A DNA stretch of 35,538 nucleotides from Saprospiraceae bacterium (GCA_020848965.1 JADLHE010000086.1:1-35538), one strand, 5' to 3'. Shown: positions 23,568 to 32,576, counted from the stretch's first letter. Numbers and translations: made by a program. The notes: generated by a model from the sequence alone, not told the origin.

Positions 23568-24629
23568 ATGAAATCCGAACCACGAAATAAATCCCTTCTG
23601 ACGCCGCTCATGCAGTGGCTCATAGGCGATGCCAACCGCCACGACGAGCGGTCGCTGGACGCAGCGGCGCAGTCTGACCCCTTCTTGGCGGATGCCTTGG
23701 AGGGCTACCGGGCATTGCCGGAGGCCGACCACGTGGCGGACGTGACGAGACTAAAGGCCAAATTGCGGCAGCAGACGCAGCGGCAACGTGGAGCGGGCTT
23801 TTATGCGCTGAGGATTGCGGCAGTAGGTGCCGTGCTGGTAGCGGCTTGGTTGGTCATGCAACAGTTTGCCAATAATGATAAGGCAATGGTGGCCGATGCT
23901 GTGCAAATGGAAGCCCCAACTACAGATGCTGCCCCTCCTATCGCTGCGGATTCTGTTCAGCCTGAACTTGCGGAGCAAACCACAACTGCCTATAATATTG
24001 CTTCGGATGAAAGTGCCAAGGAACCCCAAAAAGTGTTGAACCGCCCGGTACCGCCCAAGGCAAGCTCGCCCACTGCTTCTAGTGCGCCCACCCCTACTGC
24101 GCCCCCAACTGAGCAAGCAGCGCATGAAAATTTGAAAGCAGTCGCCGATGACGAGGTTGCTACCTCGCAAGCTGACAAAGACAAAGCTATGGAGGTGGCA
24201 AAAGCCAAGGAAGAAGCCGAGCGTAAGAAACTTGAACTTGAAGAAGCTGCTAAAAAGAAATCCGAGGAATACGCAGCCCGTCGTGCCAAAGAGAAACCCG
24301 AAGAGCGTGTGCCAGCAGCGGCATCTAAAACCTCCGATTCAGCCGCAGCCAAGGAAAAACTCGATGAAATATCAAAGAAAAAAGGCAAGGCTCCTCAACC
24401 TCGCCAAATAACGGGCAAAGTGACGGATGGCAACGGCTCGCCGCTCGTGGGAGTTACAGTGAAGGCCATTGGCTCCAATATCAGTGCTGTCACCAATATT
24501 GATGGCTCCTACAGTTTGAACCTGCCCGCAGGTGTGGTCACTTTGGAGTTCAGTCTTGCGGGCTACAATACCCAAAAAGTGAACTTGGGCAAAAAGAACC
24601 AGGTGGATATTGAGCTTCAGGAGAATTGA
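23568..24629 (+). CDS. Membrane protein with anti-sigma-like N-terminus and CarboxypepD_reg domain
   Basis: 353 residues. The cytoplasmic N-terminus (1-78) contains LMQWLIGDANRHDERSLDAA and SDPFLADALEGYRALPEAD, a pattern typical of Bacteroidota anti-sigma-like proteins. One membrane helix (about 80-98) is followed by a long Pro/Ala-rich stretch (110-190), a Lys/Glu/Ala coiled coil (200-275) reminiscent of TonB or TolA spacers, and a C-terminal CarboxypepD_reg domain (280-352) with ITGKVTDGNGSPLVGVTV, NIDGSYSLNLPAG and FSLAGYNTQKV. The latter is the domain found at the N-terminus of SusC-like receptors. Inference: a periplasmic arm long enough to reach the outer membrane or wall, signalling through release of the sigma factor. 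A strong terminator follows. Confidence 0.85.
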   Translation: MKSEPRNKSLLTPLMQWLIGDANRHDERSLDAAAQSDPFLADALEGYRALPEADHVADVTRLKAKLRQQTQRQRGAGFYALRIAAVGAVLVAAWLVMQQFANNDKAMVADAVQMEAPTTDAAPPIAADSVQPELAEQTTTAYNIASDESAKEPQKVLNRPVPPKASSPTASSAPTPTAPPTEQAAHENLKAVADDEVATSQADKDKAMEVAKAKEEAERKKLELEEAAKKKSEEYAARRAKEKPEERVPAAASKTSDSAAAKEKLDEISKKKGKAPQPRQITGKVTDGNGSPLVGVTVKAIGSNISAVTNIDGSYSLNLPAGVVTLEFSLAGYNTQKVNLGKKNQVDIELQEN

Positions 24630-24778
24630 CAGGCCCGCCCAATTGCTTTCTTCATCATTACTTAACCTTCAATTTATGCTTGCTTAAAACTGGCCAGCCA
24701 CCTTTGCGACATCATTTTGTTGCTGACTTTCTAAAGTCATAGTTTTTCTCACCTGTTTACCAATGTCGCTAACGCTGG

Positions 24779-24817
24779 CCCGCCCTGACCGCCCGGTCGT
24801 GGTGGGTTCTTTTTTTT
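24779..24817 (+). terminator. Intrinsic terminator of the sigma operon
   Basis: CCCGCC pairs with GGTGGG, and GACC with GGTC around a GCCC loop, followed by TTCTTTTTTTT. It lies 150 bases after the stop. The intervening 24630-24778 holds nothing else that I can identify. A TAACTTTC box (24822-24829) for the next gene starts right behind it. Confidence 0.85.
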
Positions 24818-24821
24818 GCGC

Positions 24822-24829
24822 TAACTTTC
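24822..24829 (+). promoter_or_regulatory. -7 box candidate for the 786-residue exported protein gene
   Basis: TAACTTTC, one mismatch from TAnnTTTG, 55 bases upstream of the ATG at 24885, directly behind the previous terminator. No TTG at the expected distance. Confidence 0.3.
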
Positions 24830-24884
24830 GCCCCGATTGCGGCTGTCCGATGAATGGATTCGGCCCAGTTTCCAAGCATTTCCA

Positions 24885-27245
24885 ATGAGTTTGCTTAAAA
24901 AAACACCAACGGTCCACTCAGTAAAATGGGCGATTATCCTAGTCTTGGCCTGCAATATCCTGCACGCCCAAGACACCCGCTCCTGTGCCCCCAACGACCG
25001 CTCCTTTCAAGGTTATTCCTTCATCAACATGGACATCCTGCGGCAGGAGGAGCGGGTGGCGCTCGCCCCCTTGTTCATGCGCTTCGACCGATTGTACAGC
25101 GACTATTTCGATACGGTGAAAAAGGCCAACGAAGACGACAACCTGAAGGAATGGGGCGAACGCTTCTGCGGCGACGTGAAACTGGCCGACCTGCACTATA
25201 TCATCTACCAATCCAATACCGACGAGCTAGACCTGCTGCTGACGGCCACGCAGAGCAAGTCGCTCCAGATACCGTCCAGCCTTTACGACAACAGCTTTGC
25301 GCAGTTTGTTTTTGAGAAAAAATGTGTGGAGACCATCTCCTACCTGCTTTTTGCAAAGCAATGCGAACCACATGTAGTGGCCACCGACCGCTGGCAGGCG
25401 CCGCAGCGTGACAAGGAGGCCATGCAGTCGCTCATTGCCGAAGGTACCCGCCAGTTCAAGCGCACGAAATCGGCTTATATCCGACTGCGCTATGCTTACC
25501 AAATCATCCGCTTGGCACACTACGCTGGCCTGCATGAGCAGGTGCTGGCGCTTTGCGACGACCTCTTGCCGAAGATTGGCAAGAAGGCCGCCCGTTGGGA
25601 CGAAAGCATCATACCGTGGTGGATTGAGGGGCATCGGGCAGGGGCTTTGTTGCGGCTGGGCCGCAATGTGGAAGCCAGCTACGCCTATTCGCAAGTCTTC
25701 CAGCATTGTCCTGGTCGGCGGGCCTCGGCCTACCAGAGTTTTTTGATAAAGACCGATGCTGAATGGGAGGAGTGCCTGCGCCTTTGCCAATCGGATGCCG
25801 AACGGGCCACGCTTTATGCCATCCGGGCAGCAGCGGCGGAGAGCAAGGCGGTGGAGGAGATGGAAAAAATCTATGAAATTGACCCAAAAAACCAGTTGTT
25901 GGAAGGCTTGCTGGTGCAGGAAATGCGCAAGATGGAGCGCAACCTGCTCGGCCTGGAGTTCAACGACCAAAAGGAGCACAACAAACGCTACCACAAATTG
26001 CCGAGGCCGTATGCGGGCAACTATGTGATTGAATTACAGCGTTTTGCACGAAAGTGCCGGCAAGAGGGCAAGGTGGCGAGGCCAGAGCTTTGGTATTTGG
26101 CCGAAGGCTATATGGAGTTCTTGGCGGGGGATTACTACGCAGCCGACAAGACCTTCAACGCTGCCTCGTCGAAACTGGACAACAAAGAACTGGAGGAGCA
26201 GTTGGCCATTTTCCGCATTGCCATGAAAATTGCCGCCTTTGAAAAAGCGGACGCCGAAGCGGAGGAGTACGCCTACGACCTCATCAACGAGGAGAAACGC
26301 TACAAGATTTACAAGAGCCTTCCCGATTTTTTGCAGGATAAAATGGCGTGGCTTTACGGGAAGGCAAAGCAGCCGGGTAAGGCGTTCGCCAGTCAGCACC
26401 CACTGCGTGACCTCGCCCCGAACCCCCAACTCAACCTGATTGACGACCTCATCGCCATGAACAAGAAGCCGGACAAGAGCCTGCTCGAAGCCAAATTGGC
26501 GCAAGTTTATCCGCTGAATTCCTTACTCGACATGAAGGCCACGCTGCTGATGAGTACCGGCCAGTTCGAGGCGGCGATGGAGACCTATAAGCTGATGCCC
26601 ACGGATACTTGGAACGAGTTCGGGCAGTTCAACCCCTTTCGGGAGACGTTCAAGGATTGCATGAAATGCAACGAACTGCGCACCGATACCATCAGCCTCA
26701 GCACGATGATGAACCGGGGTGAACTGCTGCAAGAACTGCTCGACCTCGACTACAAATCAAAAGGCGACCTCGAAGGTGCTGCCCGCCATTACTACCTGCT
26801 CGGCCTTGCCCACTACAACATGAGCTACTACGGCTTTGCCTGGAAGGCGATGGACTATTTCCGAAGTGGCAGCACTTGGTCGAAGCTGCACCGGGCCAAG
26901 GCCGAGGAGGGCGACAGTCGGGTGTTCGATTATTGGAAATTCCCCTTTGGCAACCGGGAGAACACGGGTTTGGGCCGGGCGCTGCAATGTTTCAACCGTG
27001 CCCGTGAGTTGGCAACAAACCCCGAACTGGCCGCCAAGGCAGCCTTTCAGGCCGCCCGTTGCGAGCAGAAGATTTACTTCCAATCCATACAGTACAAGCC
27101 AGAGCCGTGCTGCAACCGCATTCCCCGCATACCCATTGGCCACTTGCCGAGCTATGAATTATTGAAATCGGAGTATAGCGGAACGGAATTTTATCAACAA
27201 ATTGTGAAGGAATGCAAATATTTTGCGGCCTATGCCGCAAAATGA
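24885..27245 (+). CDS. Exported alpha-helical repeat protein of unknown family
   Basis: 786 residues. ATG 24885 gives a signal peptide (MSLLKKTPTVHSVKWAIILV followed by LACNILHAQ, cleavage near residue 29); an earlier in-frame TTG is rejected. The mature protein starts with DTRSCAPNDRSFQGYSFINM, then is mostly helical with TPR-like pairs: SAYIRLRYAYQIIRLAHYAG, HRAGALLRLGRNVEASYAYS, LWYLAEGYMEFLAGDYYAAD, AARHYYLLGLAHYNMSYYGF, AFQAARCEQKIYFQSI. No catalytic motif, membrane helix or T9SS tail. It resembles, in layout, the roughly 700-800 residue exported helical proteins frequent in Bacteroidota; function unknown. The last codons are encoded by a perfect 9-bp hairpin. The gene is monocistronic between a terminator and the CotH gene. 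Confidence 0.82.
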   Translation: MSLLKKTPTVHSVKWAIILVLACNILHAQDTRSCAPNDRSFQGYSFINMDILRQEERVALAPLFMRFDRLYSDYFDTVKKANEDDNLKEWGERFCGDVKLADLHYIIYQSNTDELDLLLTATQSKSLQIPSSLYDNSFAQFVFEKKCVETISYLLFAKQCEPHVVATDRWQAPQRDKEAMQSLIAEGTRQFKRTKSAYIRLRYAYQIIRLAHYAGLHEQVLALCDDLLPKIGKKAARWDESIIPWWIEGHRAGALLRLGRNVEASYAYSQVFQHCPGRRASAYQSFLIKTDAEWEECLRLCQSDAERATLYAIRAAAAESKAVEEMEKIYEIDPKNQLLEGLLVQEMRKMERNLLGLEFNDQKEHNKRYHKLPRPYAGNYVIELQRFARKCRQEGKVARPELWYLAEGYMEFLAGDYYAADKTFNAASSKLDNKELEEQLAIFRIAMKIAAFEKADAEAEEYAYDLINEEKRYKIYKSLPDFLQDKMAWLYGKAKQPGKAFASQHPLRDLAPNPQLNLIDDLIAMNKKPDKSLLEAKLAQVYPLNSLLDMKATLLMSTGQFEAAMETYKLMPTDTWNEFGQFNPFRETFKDCMKCNELRTDTISLSTMMNRGELLQELLDLDYKSKGDLEGAARHYYLLGLAHYNMSYYGFAWKAMDYFRSGSTWSKLHRAKAEEGDSRVFDYWKFPFGNRENTGLGRALQCFNRARELATNPELAAKAAFQAARCEQKIYFQSIQYKPEPCCNRIPRIPIGHLPSYELLKSEYSGTEFYQQIVKECKYFAAYAAK
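27221..27242 (+). repeat. Hairpin over the 3' end of the 786-residue protein gene
   Basis: TTTTGCGGC (27221-27229) pairs perfectly with GCCGCAAAA (27234-27242) around CTAT; the TGA stop follows at 27243. No T tract follows, so its role as terminator is doubtful. Confidence 0.6.
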
Positions 27246-27388
27246 ACAAAAGAAATACCTGTATTTTTCATTCATTCTTCCTTTCAAATACCTATCATTG
27301 CCCCAACCTATTGCCCTTCCCTGAATCCCATCCTAAAACGCTGACCGACATCCCACAAACTGGTTTTTGAACAGACACACCATTAAGG

Positions 27389-30300
27389 ATGAATCGAATC
27401 GAATCACGTAGCACATTGGCGGCAATGGCTTGGCTTTTGGCCATTGGATGGAGCTTTTCACAGCCTGTTTTCATCAACGAATTCATGGCTTCCAATACGG
27501 AAGGCTTGACCGACGAAGCAGGCCAGCACGACGATTGGGTGGAGCTTTACAACGCCAGCCCCGACTCCATAAACTTGGGCGGCATGTACCTTACTGACAA
27601 GCTCTCGCAGCCCACGAAATGGAAAATTCCAACAACTTCCCCCGCATCCACGACCATTGCACCCAATGGCTTTCTATTGATTTGGCTGGATGGCCAGTCT
27701 GGGCAGGGCGTTCTCCATGCAAACTTCAAGCTGAGTGCTGGGGGCGAGGAGATTGGCCTTTTTGCACAGGATGTAAGCCAGTTGGACGCACTGAGCTTTG
27801 GGCCTCAAAGTGCCAATATCTCTTATGGCCGCAGCACGGATGGTGGAGCGGATTTCCAGTTTTTCACCACTCCGACACCACTTGCCTCTAATGATGGCAC
27901 GCTTGGCAGCAGCTTTGCGGAAGCACCCACCGCCTCTTTGGAGGGTGGTTTTTATAATGGAAATATAACGGTGGAACTAAGCTCCCGTTCAACATCGCAA
28001 GTTCGCTACACCCTTGACGGCAGTGAGCCGGATGCCAACTCCATGCTTTACACAACACCCTTGCAGATATACCACAACACCGTCCTGCGGGCAAGGTCAT
28101 TTGAAGTGGGCTACCTGCCCAGTGCCATCATCACGCAAACTTATTTTTTTGAGGGAACGCATACGATGCCCGTGGTAGCGCTGTCGTTCAAGCCCGAAGA
28201 TTTCTTCGACCCAGCAACGGGCATTTATCCAAATTATGACCAAGATTGGGGCCGGTCGGTGCAGGTGGAGTTTTTTGAAACGGATGGCAAACGGGCTTTC
28301 AACCAAGCTGCCACTGCAGAAATTCATGGTACTGGCAGTACCGATTTTCCTCAAAAATCATTGAAAATCAAGGCGGTAGCGAATAATGGCGATGGGTTTT
28401 TCCAGTATCCCGTTTTCCCCAACCAGCCTTTTGAAGAGTACAAAAGCCTGTTGCTCCGCAATGCTGGGCAGGACTGGAACGTGACCCTGATGCGGGACGG
28501 CTTCGTGGCCAGTCTCGCCGCCGACCTCAGCGATTTGGACGGAATTTTGGCGAAGCCGAAGCTGTATCTGCAAGCCTTCCGGCCCGGCGTGGCCTATTTC
28601 AATGGCCAATATTGGGGCATCCACAACCTGCAAGAGCAGATGAAGTCGGACTATGTTGCGCAGCATTTCAACTTGAATGAAAGCGAGTTTGATTTGATTG
28701 AAAATGATGCAGAGGTGGTGACAGGCGACATGGAGCGGTGGGAGGATTTTGTGGATTTTCTGAATACCCACAGCTTCATGAACGAGGAGCATTACAAACA
28801 ACTGCAAATCCGCCTCGACCTGCCCCATTTCATGGACTACGCCGCCTTCAACATTATTGCCGACAATGCCGACTGGCCGGGCAATAACCTACGCCGTTGG
28901 CGGGAACGCAATGGCAACGATGCCCGCTGGCGCTTCCTCAGCTTCGATTTTGACCTCAGTTTTGGGCTGTTGAAAATCGAGGGGAACAGCCTGCTTTTCA
29001 ATACGGGCGACGCCTCCGCCAACTCCCTCGCACGGGCACTTGACGCCAATTCCAACAACTGGCCCAACCCTTGGTGGACGACCCTGCCGCTGCGAAAGGC
29101 GATGGAAAGCCCCGACTTCCGGCATGGCTTCATCAACCGCAGCGCCGACTTTCTCAACGTGCTATTTGCGCCCGAAAGAGTGGGCCGCCGCATGGACGAA
29201 TTCGAGGCGATGTACGCACCGGAAATTCAGCGCCACTTCGATAGGTGGTCGCCGGGCTGGAACCCGTGGAGTGATAACTTGCTGTTAATGAGGCAGTTCG
29301 GACAGGAGCGCCCAGCCCATTTGCGCCAGCATTTCGTGGATTCTTTCGATGAAATAACCGGGACGGCCACTGTCAGCCTGAGCGCCGAACCTGCGAACGG
29401 CGGCGGCATCCAGATCAGCACGATTGACTTGCCGCCCGGAAAATTGCCGTGGAGCGGCATCTATTTCACGGGCGTGGAGGTGCCGCTGCAAGCCGACCCA
29501 GCACCGGGGTTTGTTTTCAAAAAATGGTCGGATGCCAGCACCGAAGCTGTCAAGTTGCTGAACTTGGGCGGAGACGTGGCCATCACGGCCATTTTTGAAA
29601 AAGGCTCCACGGCCACCGATGCCATTGTCATCAACGAAATCAACTACCACTCGCCCGACGGCGGCGACTGGGTGGAGCTTTTTAATCCCAATGACCAAGA
29701 CGTGGACATCTCCGGCTGGGTGCTCGAAGATGAAAGCGGCGACTATTTCAACTTGCCGGACAATACGGTTTTGGCCGCAGGTAGCTATTTGGTTTTGGCT
29801 GAAAGTATGGGGGAATTCAGCAGTTTTTACCCACAGGTCAGCAATGCCTTGGGCAGCTTTGGCGATGGCGGCCACGGCTTCAAACTGAACAACAGCGGCG
29901 AATTGATTAGCTTGAAAAATGCCGACCTCGTGCTGATTGACTCCGTGCGCTACGACGACGAGCTGCCTTGGTCGTCGGATGCCGACGGCACGGGGCTAAG
30001 CCTACAACTCAGCAATTGGGAACTGGACAATGCGCTGGCCACTGCTTGGGCTGCGCAATTGCCGACGCCAGGTCAGGCAAACCATGTTGCGCCGCTGGCG
30101 CAAACCATTGATTTTAAACCGATTGGAAGTCATTTGACGAATGCGTTGCCCATTGTTTTGCAAGCAACTGCTACATCGGGACTGCCTGTCGCTTTCACGG
30201 TGATGGATGGCCCGGCCACCGTTTCTGGCGATATTTTGACCTTGACAGGATTGGCGGGCATGGTCACTGTGAGGGCCAGCCAGCAGGGAGGTGGCGATTG

Positions 30301-30622
30301 GCAGCCTGCCCCAGCCGTCACGCAAAGTTTTGAGGTACGGGAGTACCCCGGCAATGATAGTGGCGGCTTTTTTCCCCATATTTTACCCAACCCAGTTAGG
30401 GATGGCATGGTGGTTTATTTTACCAATAAGGAAGATGGCCCTGTGGATTTTCAGGTGAACACGGTGGATGGCGTTGTGCTGCTCCGCAAAAAAGTGGAAA
30501 ACGTGCCAGCGGGCAACCACTCCATCAATTTGGATGCTTCAGCTTGGCCTGCTGGTTTTTACTTCGTAACGGTGCGTGCGGGTCGCCAACGGCAGGTGTC
30601 AATGCCTTTTGTGAAGGTGTGA
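27389..30622 (+). CDS. CotH-kinase and lamin-tail domain protein, T9SS cargo
   Basis: 1077 residues. Signal peptide (about 1-25, ending SFSQ). Lamin-tail domain 1 at about 28-150 (VFINEFMASNTEG, DDWVELYNASPDS). A chitobiase/hexosaminidase C-terminal-like domain at about 180-255 (VRYTLDGSEPDANS). CotH kinase-like domain at about 258-560, including KSLLLRNAGQDWN, FNGQYWGIHNLQEQMKSDYV and WRFLSFDFDLSFG near 512-524, the DFD/metal motif. Lamin-tail domain 2 at about 745-870 (IVINEINYHSPDGGDWVEL). A Por-secretion (type IX) C-terminal domain at about 995-1077 (PHILPNPVRDGMVV, AGFYFVTVRAG). CotH proteins are unusual secreted kinases; here it is predicted to be exported through the outer membrane and attached to the surface. 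It is followed 46 bases later by another gene with its own promoter. Confidence 0.92.
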   Translation: MNRIESRSTLAAMAWLLAIGWSFSQPVFINEFMASNTEGLTDEAGQHDDWVELYNASPDSINLGGMYLTDKLSQPTKWKIPTTSPASTTIAPNGFLLIWLDGQSGQGVLHANFKLSAGGEEIGLFAQDVSQLDALSFGPQSANISYGRSTDGGADFQFFTTPTPLASNDGTLGSSFAEAPTASLEGGFYNGNITVELSSRSTSQVRYTLDGSEPDANSMLYTTPLQIYHNTVLRARSFEVGYLPSAIITQTYFFEGTHTMPVVALSFKPEDFFDPATGIYPNYDQDWGRSVQVEFFETDGKRAFNQAATAEIHGTGSTDFPQKSLKIKAVANNGDGFFQYPVFPNQPFEEYKSLLLRNAGQDWNVTLMRDGFVASLAADLSDLDGILAKPKLYLQAFRPGVAYFNGQYWGIHNLQEQMKSDYVAQHFNLNESEFDLIENDAEVVTGDMERWEDFVDFLNTHSFMNEEHYKQLQIRLDLPHFMDYAAFNIIADNADWPGNNLRRWRERNGNDARWRFLSFDFDLSFGLLKIEGNSLLFNTGDASANSLARALDANSNNWPNPWWTTLPLRKAMESPDFRHGFINRSADFLNVLFAPERVGRRMDEFEAMYAPEIQRHFDRWSPGWNPWSDNLLLMRQFGQERPAHLRQHFVDSFDEITGTATVSLSAEPANGGGIQISTIDLPPGKLPWSGIYFTGVEVPLQADPAPGFVFKKWSDASTEAVKLLNLGGDVAITAIFEKGSTATDAIVINEINYHSPDGGDWVELFNPNDQDVDISGWVLEDESGDYFNLPDNTVLAAGSYLVLAESMGEFSSFYPQVSNALGSFGDGGHGFKLNNSGELISLKNADLVLIDSVRYDDELPWSSDADGTGLSLQLSNWELDNALATAWAAQLPTPGQANHVAPLAQTIDFKPIGSHLTNALPIVLQATATSGLPVAFTVMDGPATVSGDILTLTGLAGMVTVRASQQGGGDWQPAPAVTQSFEVREYPGNDSGGFFPHILPNPVRDGMVVYFTNKEDGPVDFQVNTVDGVVLLRKKVENVPAGNHSINLDASAWPAGFYFVTVRAGRQRQVSMPFVKV

Positions 30623-30638
30623 CGATGGCCTATCTTTA
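30609..30638 (+). promoter_or_regulatory. Promoter of the RapZ fusion gene
   Basis: TTG, exactly 19 bases, then TATCTTTA: the best full match to the Bacteroidota TTG-N19-TAnnTTTG consensus in the window. It overlaps the end of the CotH gene and its -7 box is 30 bases upstream of ATG 30669. Confidence 0.5.
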
Positions 30639-30668
30639 CCCCAAGTTTCACAAAACGCCCACCGTTTT

Positions 30669-32132
30669 ATGTCCAATACACAAATCGAAGCCGCCCTTTC
30701 CGAACTATTCGAGCAATGGAGCGGTCAGCGCCCCGACCTCGTGTTGCCATTGGCGCCCAGTGGCTCGCCCCGCATTTATTACCGCCTGACGGGCAACGAC
30801 TCCACTGGTGCGAACAAGACCGCCATCGGTACCTATAACCTCGACCGAAAGGAGAACCAAGCGTTCATCACTTTCTCCAAGCACTTCCACGCCAAAGGGT
30901 TGCCCGTGCCTGCCATTTATGCCGAAGACCTCGACCGCAGCGTGTATTTGCAGGAAGACCTTGGGGCTACCACGCTCTACAGCTATCTGTTGCAAGCGGG
31001 CGACCAATTCCCCGATTACCTTGTGCAGCTCTATAAAAAAGTGGTGGAAAAACTGGCACTGCTGCAAATCCGGGGTGGCGAAGGGTTGGACTACTCGGCC
31101 TGCTACCCACGCCCGGCCTTCGATAAGCAGAGCATGCTCTGGGATTTCAATACTTTCAAATACTATTTCCTGAAATTGGCCAAAATTCCCTTCGACGAGC
31201 AGGCGCTGGAGGACGATGCCCACCGCTTCTGCGAGTGGCTGCTCACCACGGATTGCTCGCATTTCATGTTCCGTGATTTTCAGGCGAGGAACATCATGGT
31301 GCGGAGCGGTGAGCCGTATTTTATTGATTATCAAGGCGGTAGGAGGGGTGCGTTGCAATACGACTTGGCTTCGCTGCTCTTTCAGGCCAAGGCCAATGTG
31401 CCGGAGGCTGTGCGCAAAGAACTGCTCGACCATTACTTGGATACCGTTTCGACCCTACAACCTGTTGACCGGGCGCAGTTCCTCGAATACTTCCACGGCT
31501 ATGTGCTCATCCGCAGCATTCAGACCTTTGGCACTTATGGGTTTCGGGGGCTGTTCGAACGGAAGGAACATTTCATCAAGAGCATTCCGTTTGCCATCCG
31601 CAATGTGAAGTGGATTCTGGCGAACGCCAATTTCCCTATTGAAATGCCAGAACTGACAAAGGCGTTGCGGGCCGTTGTTGCATCAAAAAAATTCGAACCT
31701 TTCGACCGCACAAAGGGGGCGGCCAGCCTGCTCACCGTTACCGTCAACAGCTTTAGCTACAAGCGGGGCGTGCCCGCCGACCCAAGCGGCCACGGTGGCG
31801 GCTTTGTGTTCGACTGCCGCTCCATCCACAACCCCGGGCTTTATGAGCCTTATAAAAAATTGACGGGAAGGGATGAGTCCGTTATCAATTTCCTGCAATT
31901 GCATTCCAACGTGGAGGAGTTTCTGAACCAGGTTTACCTGCTCATTGACCCAGCCATCGAAAACTATATTGAGCGGAGCTTCACGAACCTGACCATCAAT
32001 TTCGGTTGCACGGGTGGGCAGCACCGTTCGGTGTATTCTGCCGACCAGTTGGCGAAGCACATCACGGAAAAATACGGGGTGAAAGTGGCCATTACCCACA
32101 CCGAGCAAGAGCTGAAAGGGTGGAAGAACTAA
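30669..32132 (+). CDS. AmgK/APH-like kinase fused to a RapZ C-terminal domain
   Basis: 487 residues. Residues 1-345 are an aminoglycoside phosphotransferase-like fold, closest in motif to the amino-sugar kinase AmgK: SPRIYYRL (33-40), YLQEDLGATTLYSYL (93-107), the Brenner-type motif FMFRDFQARNIMV (199-211, where Asp203 would be the catalytic base and Asn208 a metal ligand), and the metal Asp in YFIDYQGGRRGALQYDLASL (217-236). Residues about 352-485 match the RapZ C-terminal domain: SFSYKRGVPADP (361-372), FDCRSIHNPG (381-390), TINFGCTGGQHRSVYSADQL (442-461). Classical RapZ has a P-loop kinase-like N-terminus; here a sugar-kinase fold replaces it. RapZ senses glucosamine-6-P in enterobacteria and AmgK phosphorylates MurNAc/GlcNAc, so an amino-sugar or wall-recycling role is plausible. 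No murU-like gene follows. Confidence 0.88.
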   Translation: MSNTQIEAALSELFEQWSGQRPDLVLPLAPSGSPRIYYRLTGNDSTGANKTAIGTYNLDRKENQAFITFSKHFHAKGLPVPAIYAEDLDRSVYLQEDLGATTLYSYLLQAGDQFPDYLVQLYKKVVEKLALLQIRGGEGLDYSACYPRPAFDKQSMLWDFNTFKYYFLKLAKIPFDEQALEDDAHRFCEWLLTTDCSHFMFRDFQARNIMVRSGEPYFIDYQGGRRGALQYDLASLLFQAKANVPEAVRKELLDHYLDTVSTLQPVDRAQFLEYFHGYVLIRSIQTFGTYGFRGLFERKEHFIKSIPFAIRNVKWILANANFPIEMPELTKALRAVVASKKFEPFDRTKGAASLLTVTVNSFSYKRGVPADPSGHGGGFVFDCRSIHNPGLYEPYKKLTGRDESVINFLQLHSNVEEFLNQVYLLIDPAIENYIERSFTNLTINFGCTGGQHRSVYSADQLAKHITEKYGVKVAITHTEQELKGWKN

Positions 32133-32135
32133 GTA

Positions 32136-32576
32136 TTAATGTGGCCGCCGAGAGCCGCCGTCATTCGAGACCCTTACGCCAATTCGGCTGAGAATCAGCC
32201 AAAGCAGTAGGCCCACAAAGGCGATGATAATACCGAGCACCAAAAAAAGCACTCCGACGACTGGTATTACGATACCGAGCACGATGAACAGCCCGCCAAC
32301 GAGCATCACGATGAAGCCAACGAAACCAAGGCTAATGCGCTGCATCCATTTCCATGCGTTCCGCAATTTGTTGGTTTGCTTTGCCCACCATGTCCTAAGC
32401 CGGTTGTGTCGCTTTTCCTTTTTGAAGAGCTTTGCAGTGGTAGTTTTTGCAGCTACCTGTGCGTTTGGCAATACAGAAGCGTTTACTTTTATACTTGAGG
32501 CAGCAGCTAGGGAATTGACCGGAGTTGTTGAAAATAAAACGGCGGTAAAGAAGGCCAGTAGCAGATTGATTTTCAT
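32136..32576 (-). CDS. Small exported/membrane protein of unknown function
   Basis: 146 residues. Signal-like N-terminus MKINLLLAFFTAVLFSTTPV (cleavage probably after SLAAA, near residue 26), a basic middle (KLFKKEKRHNRLRTWWAKQ, about 50-70), then two closely spaced Gly/Val/Ile-rich helices (about 83-104 and 106-130) and a short polar end (VSNDGGSRRPH). The two-helix hairpin suggests an inner-membrane insertion. No family recognised. Its stop is only three bases from the stop of the convergent RapZ fusion gene, so the two transcripts must overlap. The gap 32577-32698 after it holds nothing evident. Confidence 0.7.
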   Translation of the reverse strand: MKINLLLAFFTAVLFSTTPVNSLAAASSIKVNASVLPNAQVAAKTTTAKLFKKEKRHNRLRTWWAKQTNKLRNAWKWMQRISLGFVGFIVMLVGGLFIVLGIVIPVVGVLFLVLGIIIAFVGLLLWLILSRIGVRVSNDGGSRRPH

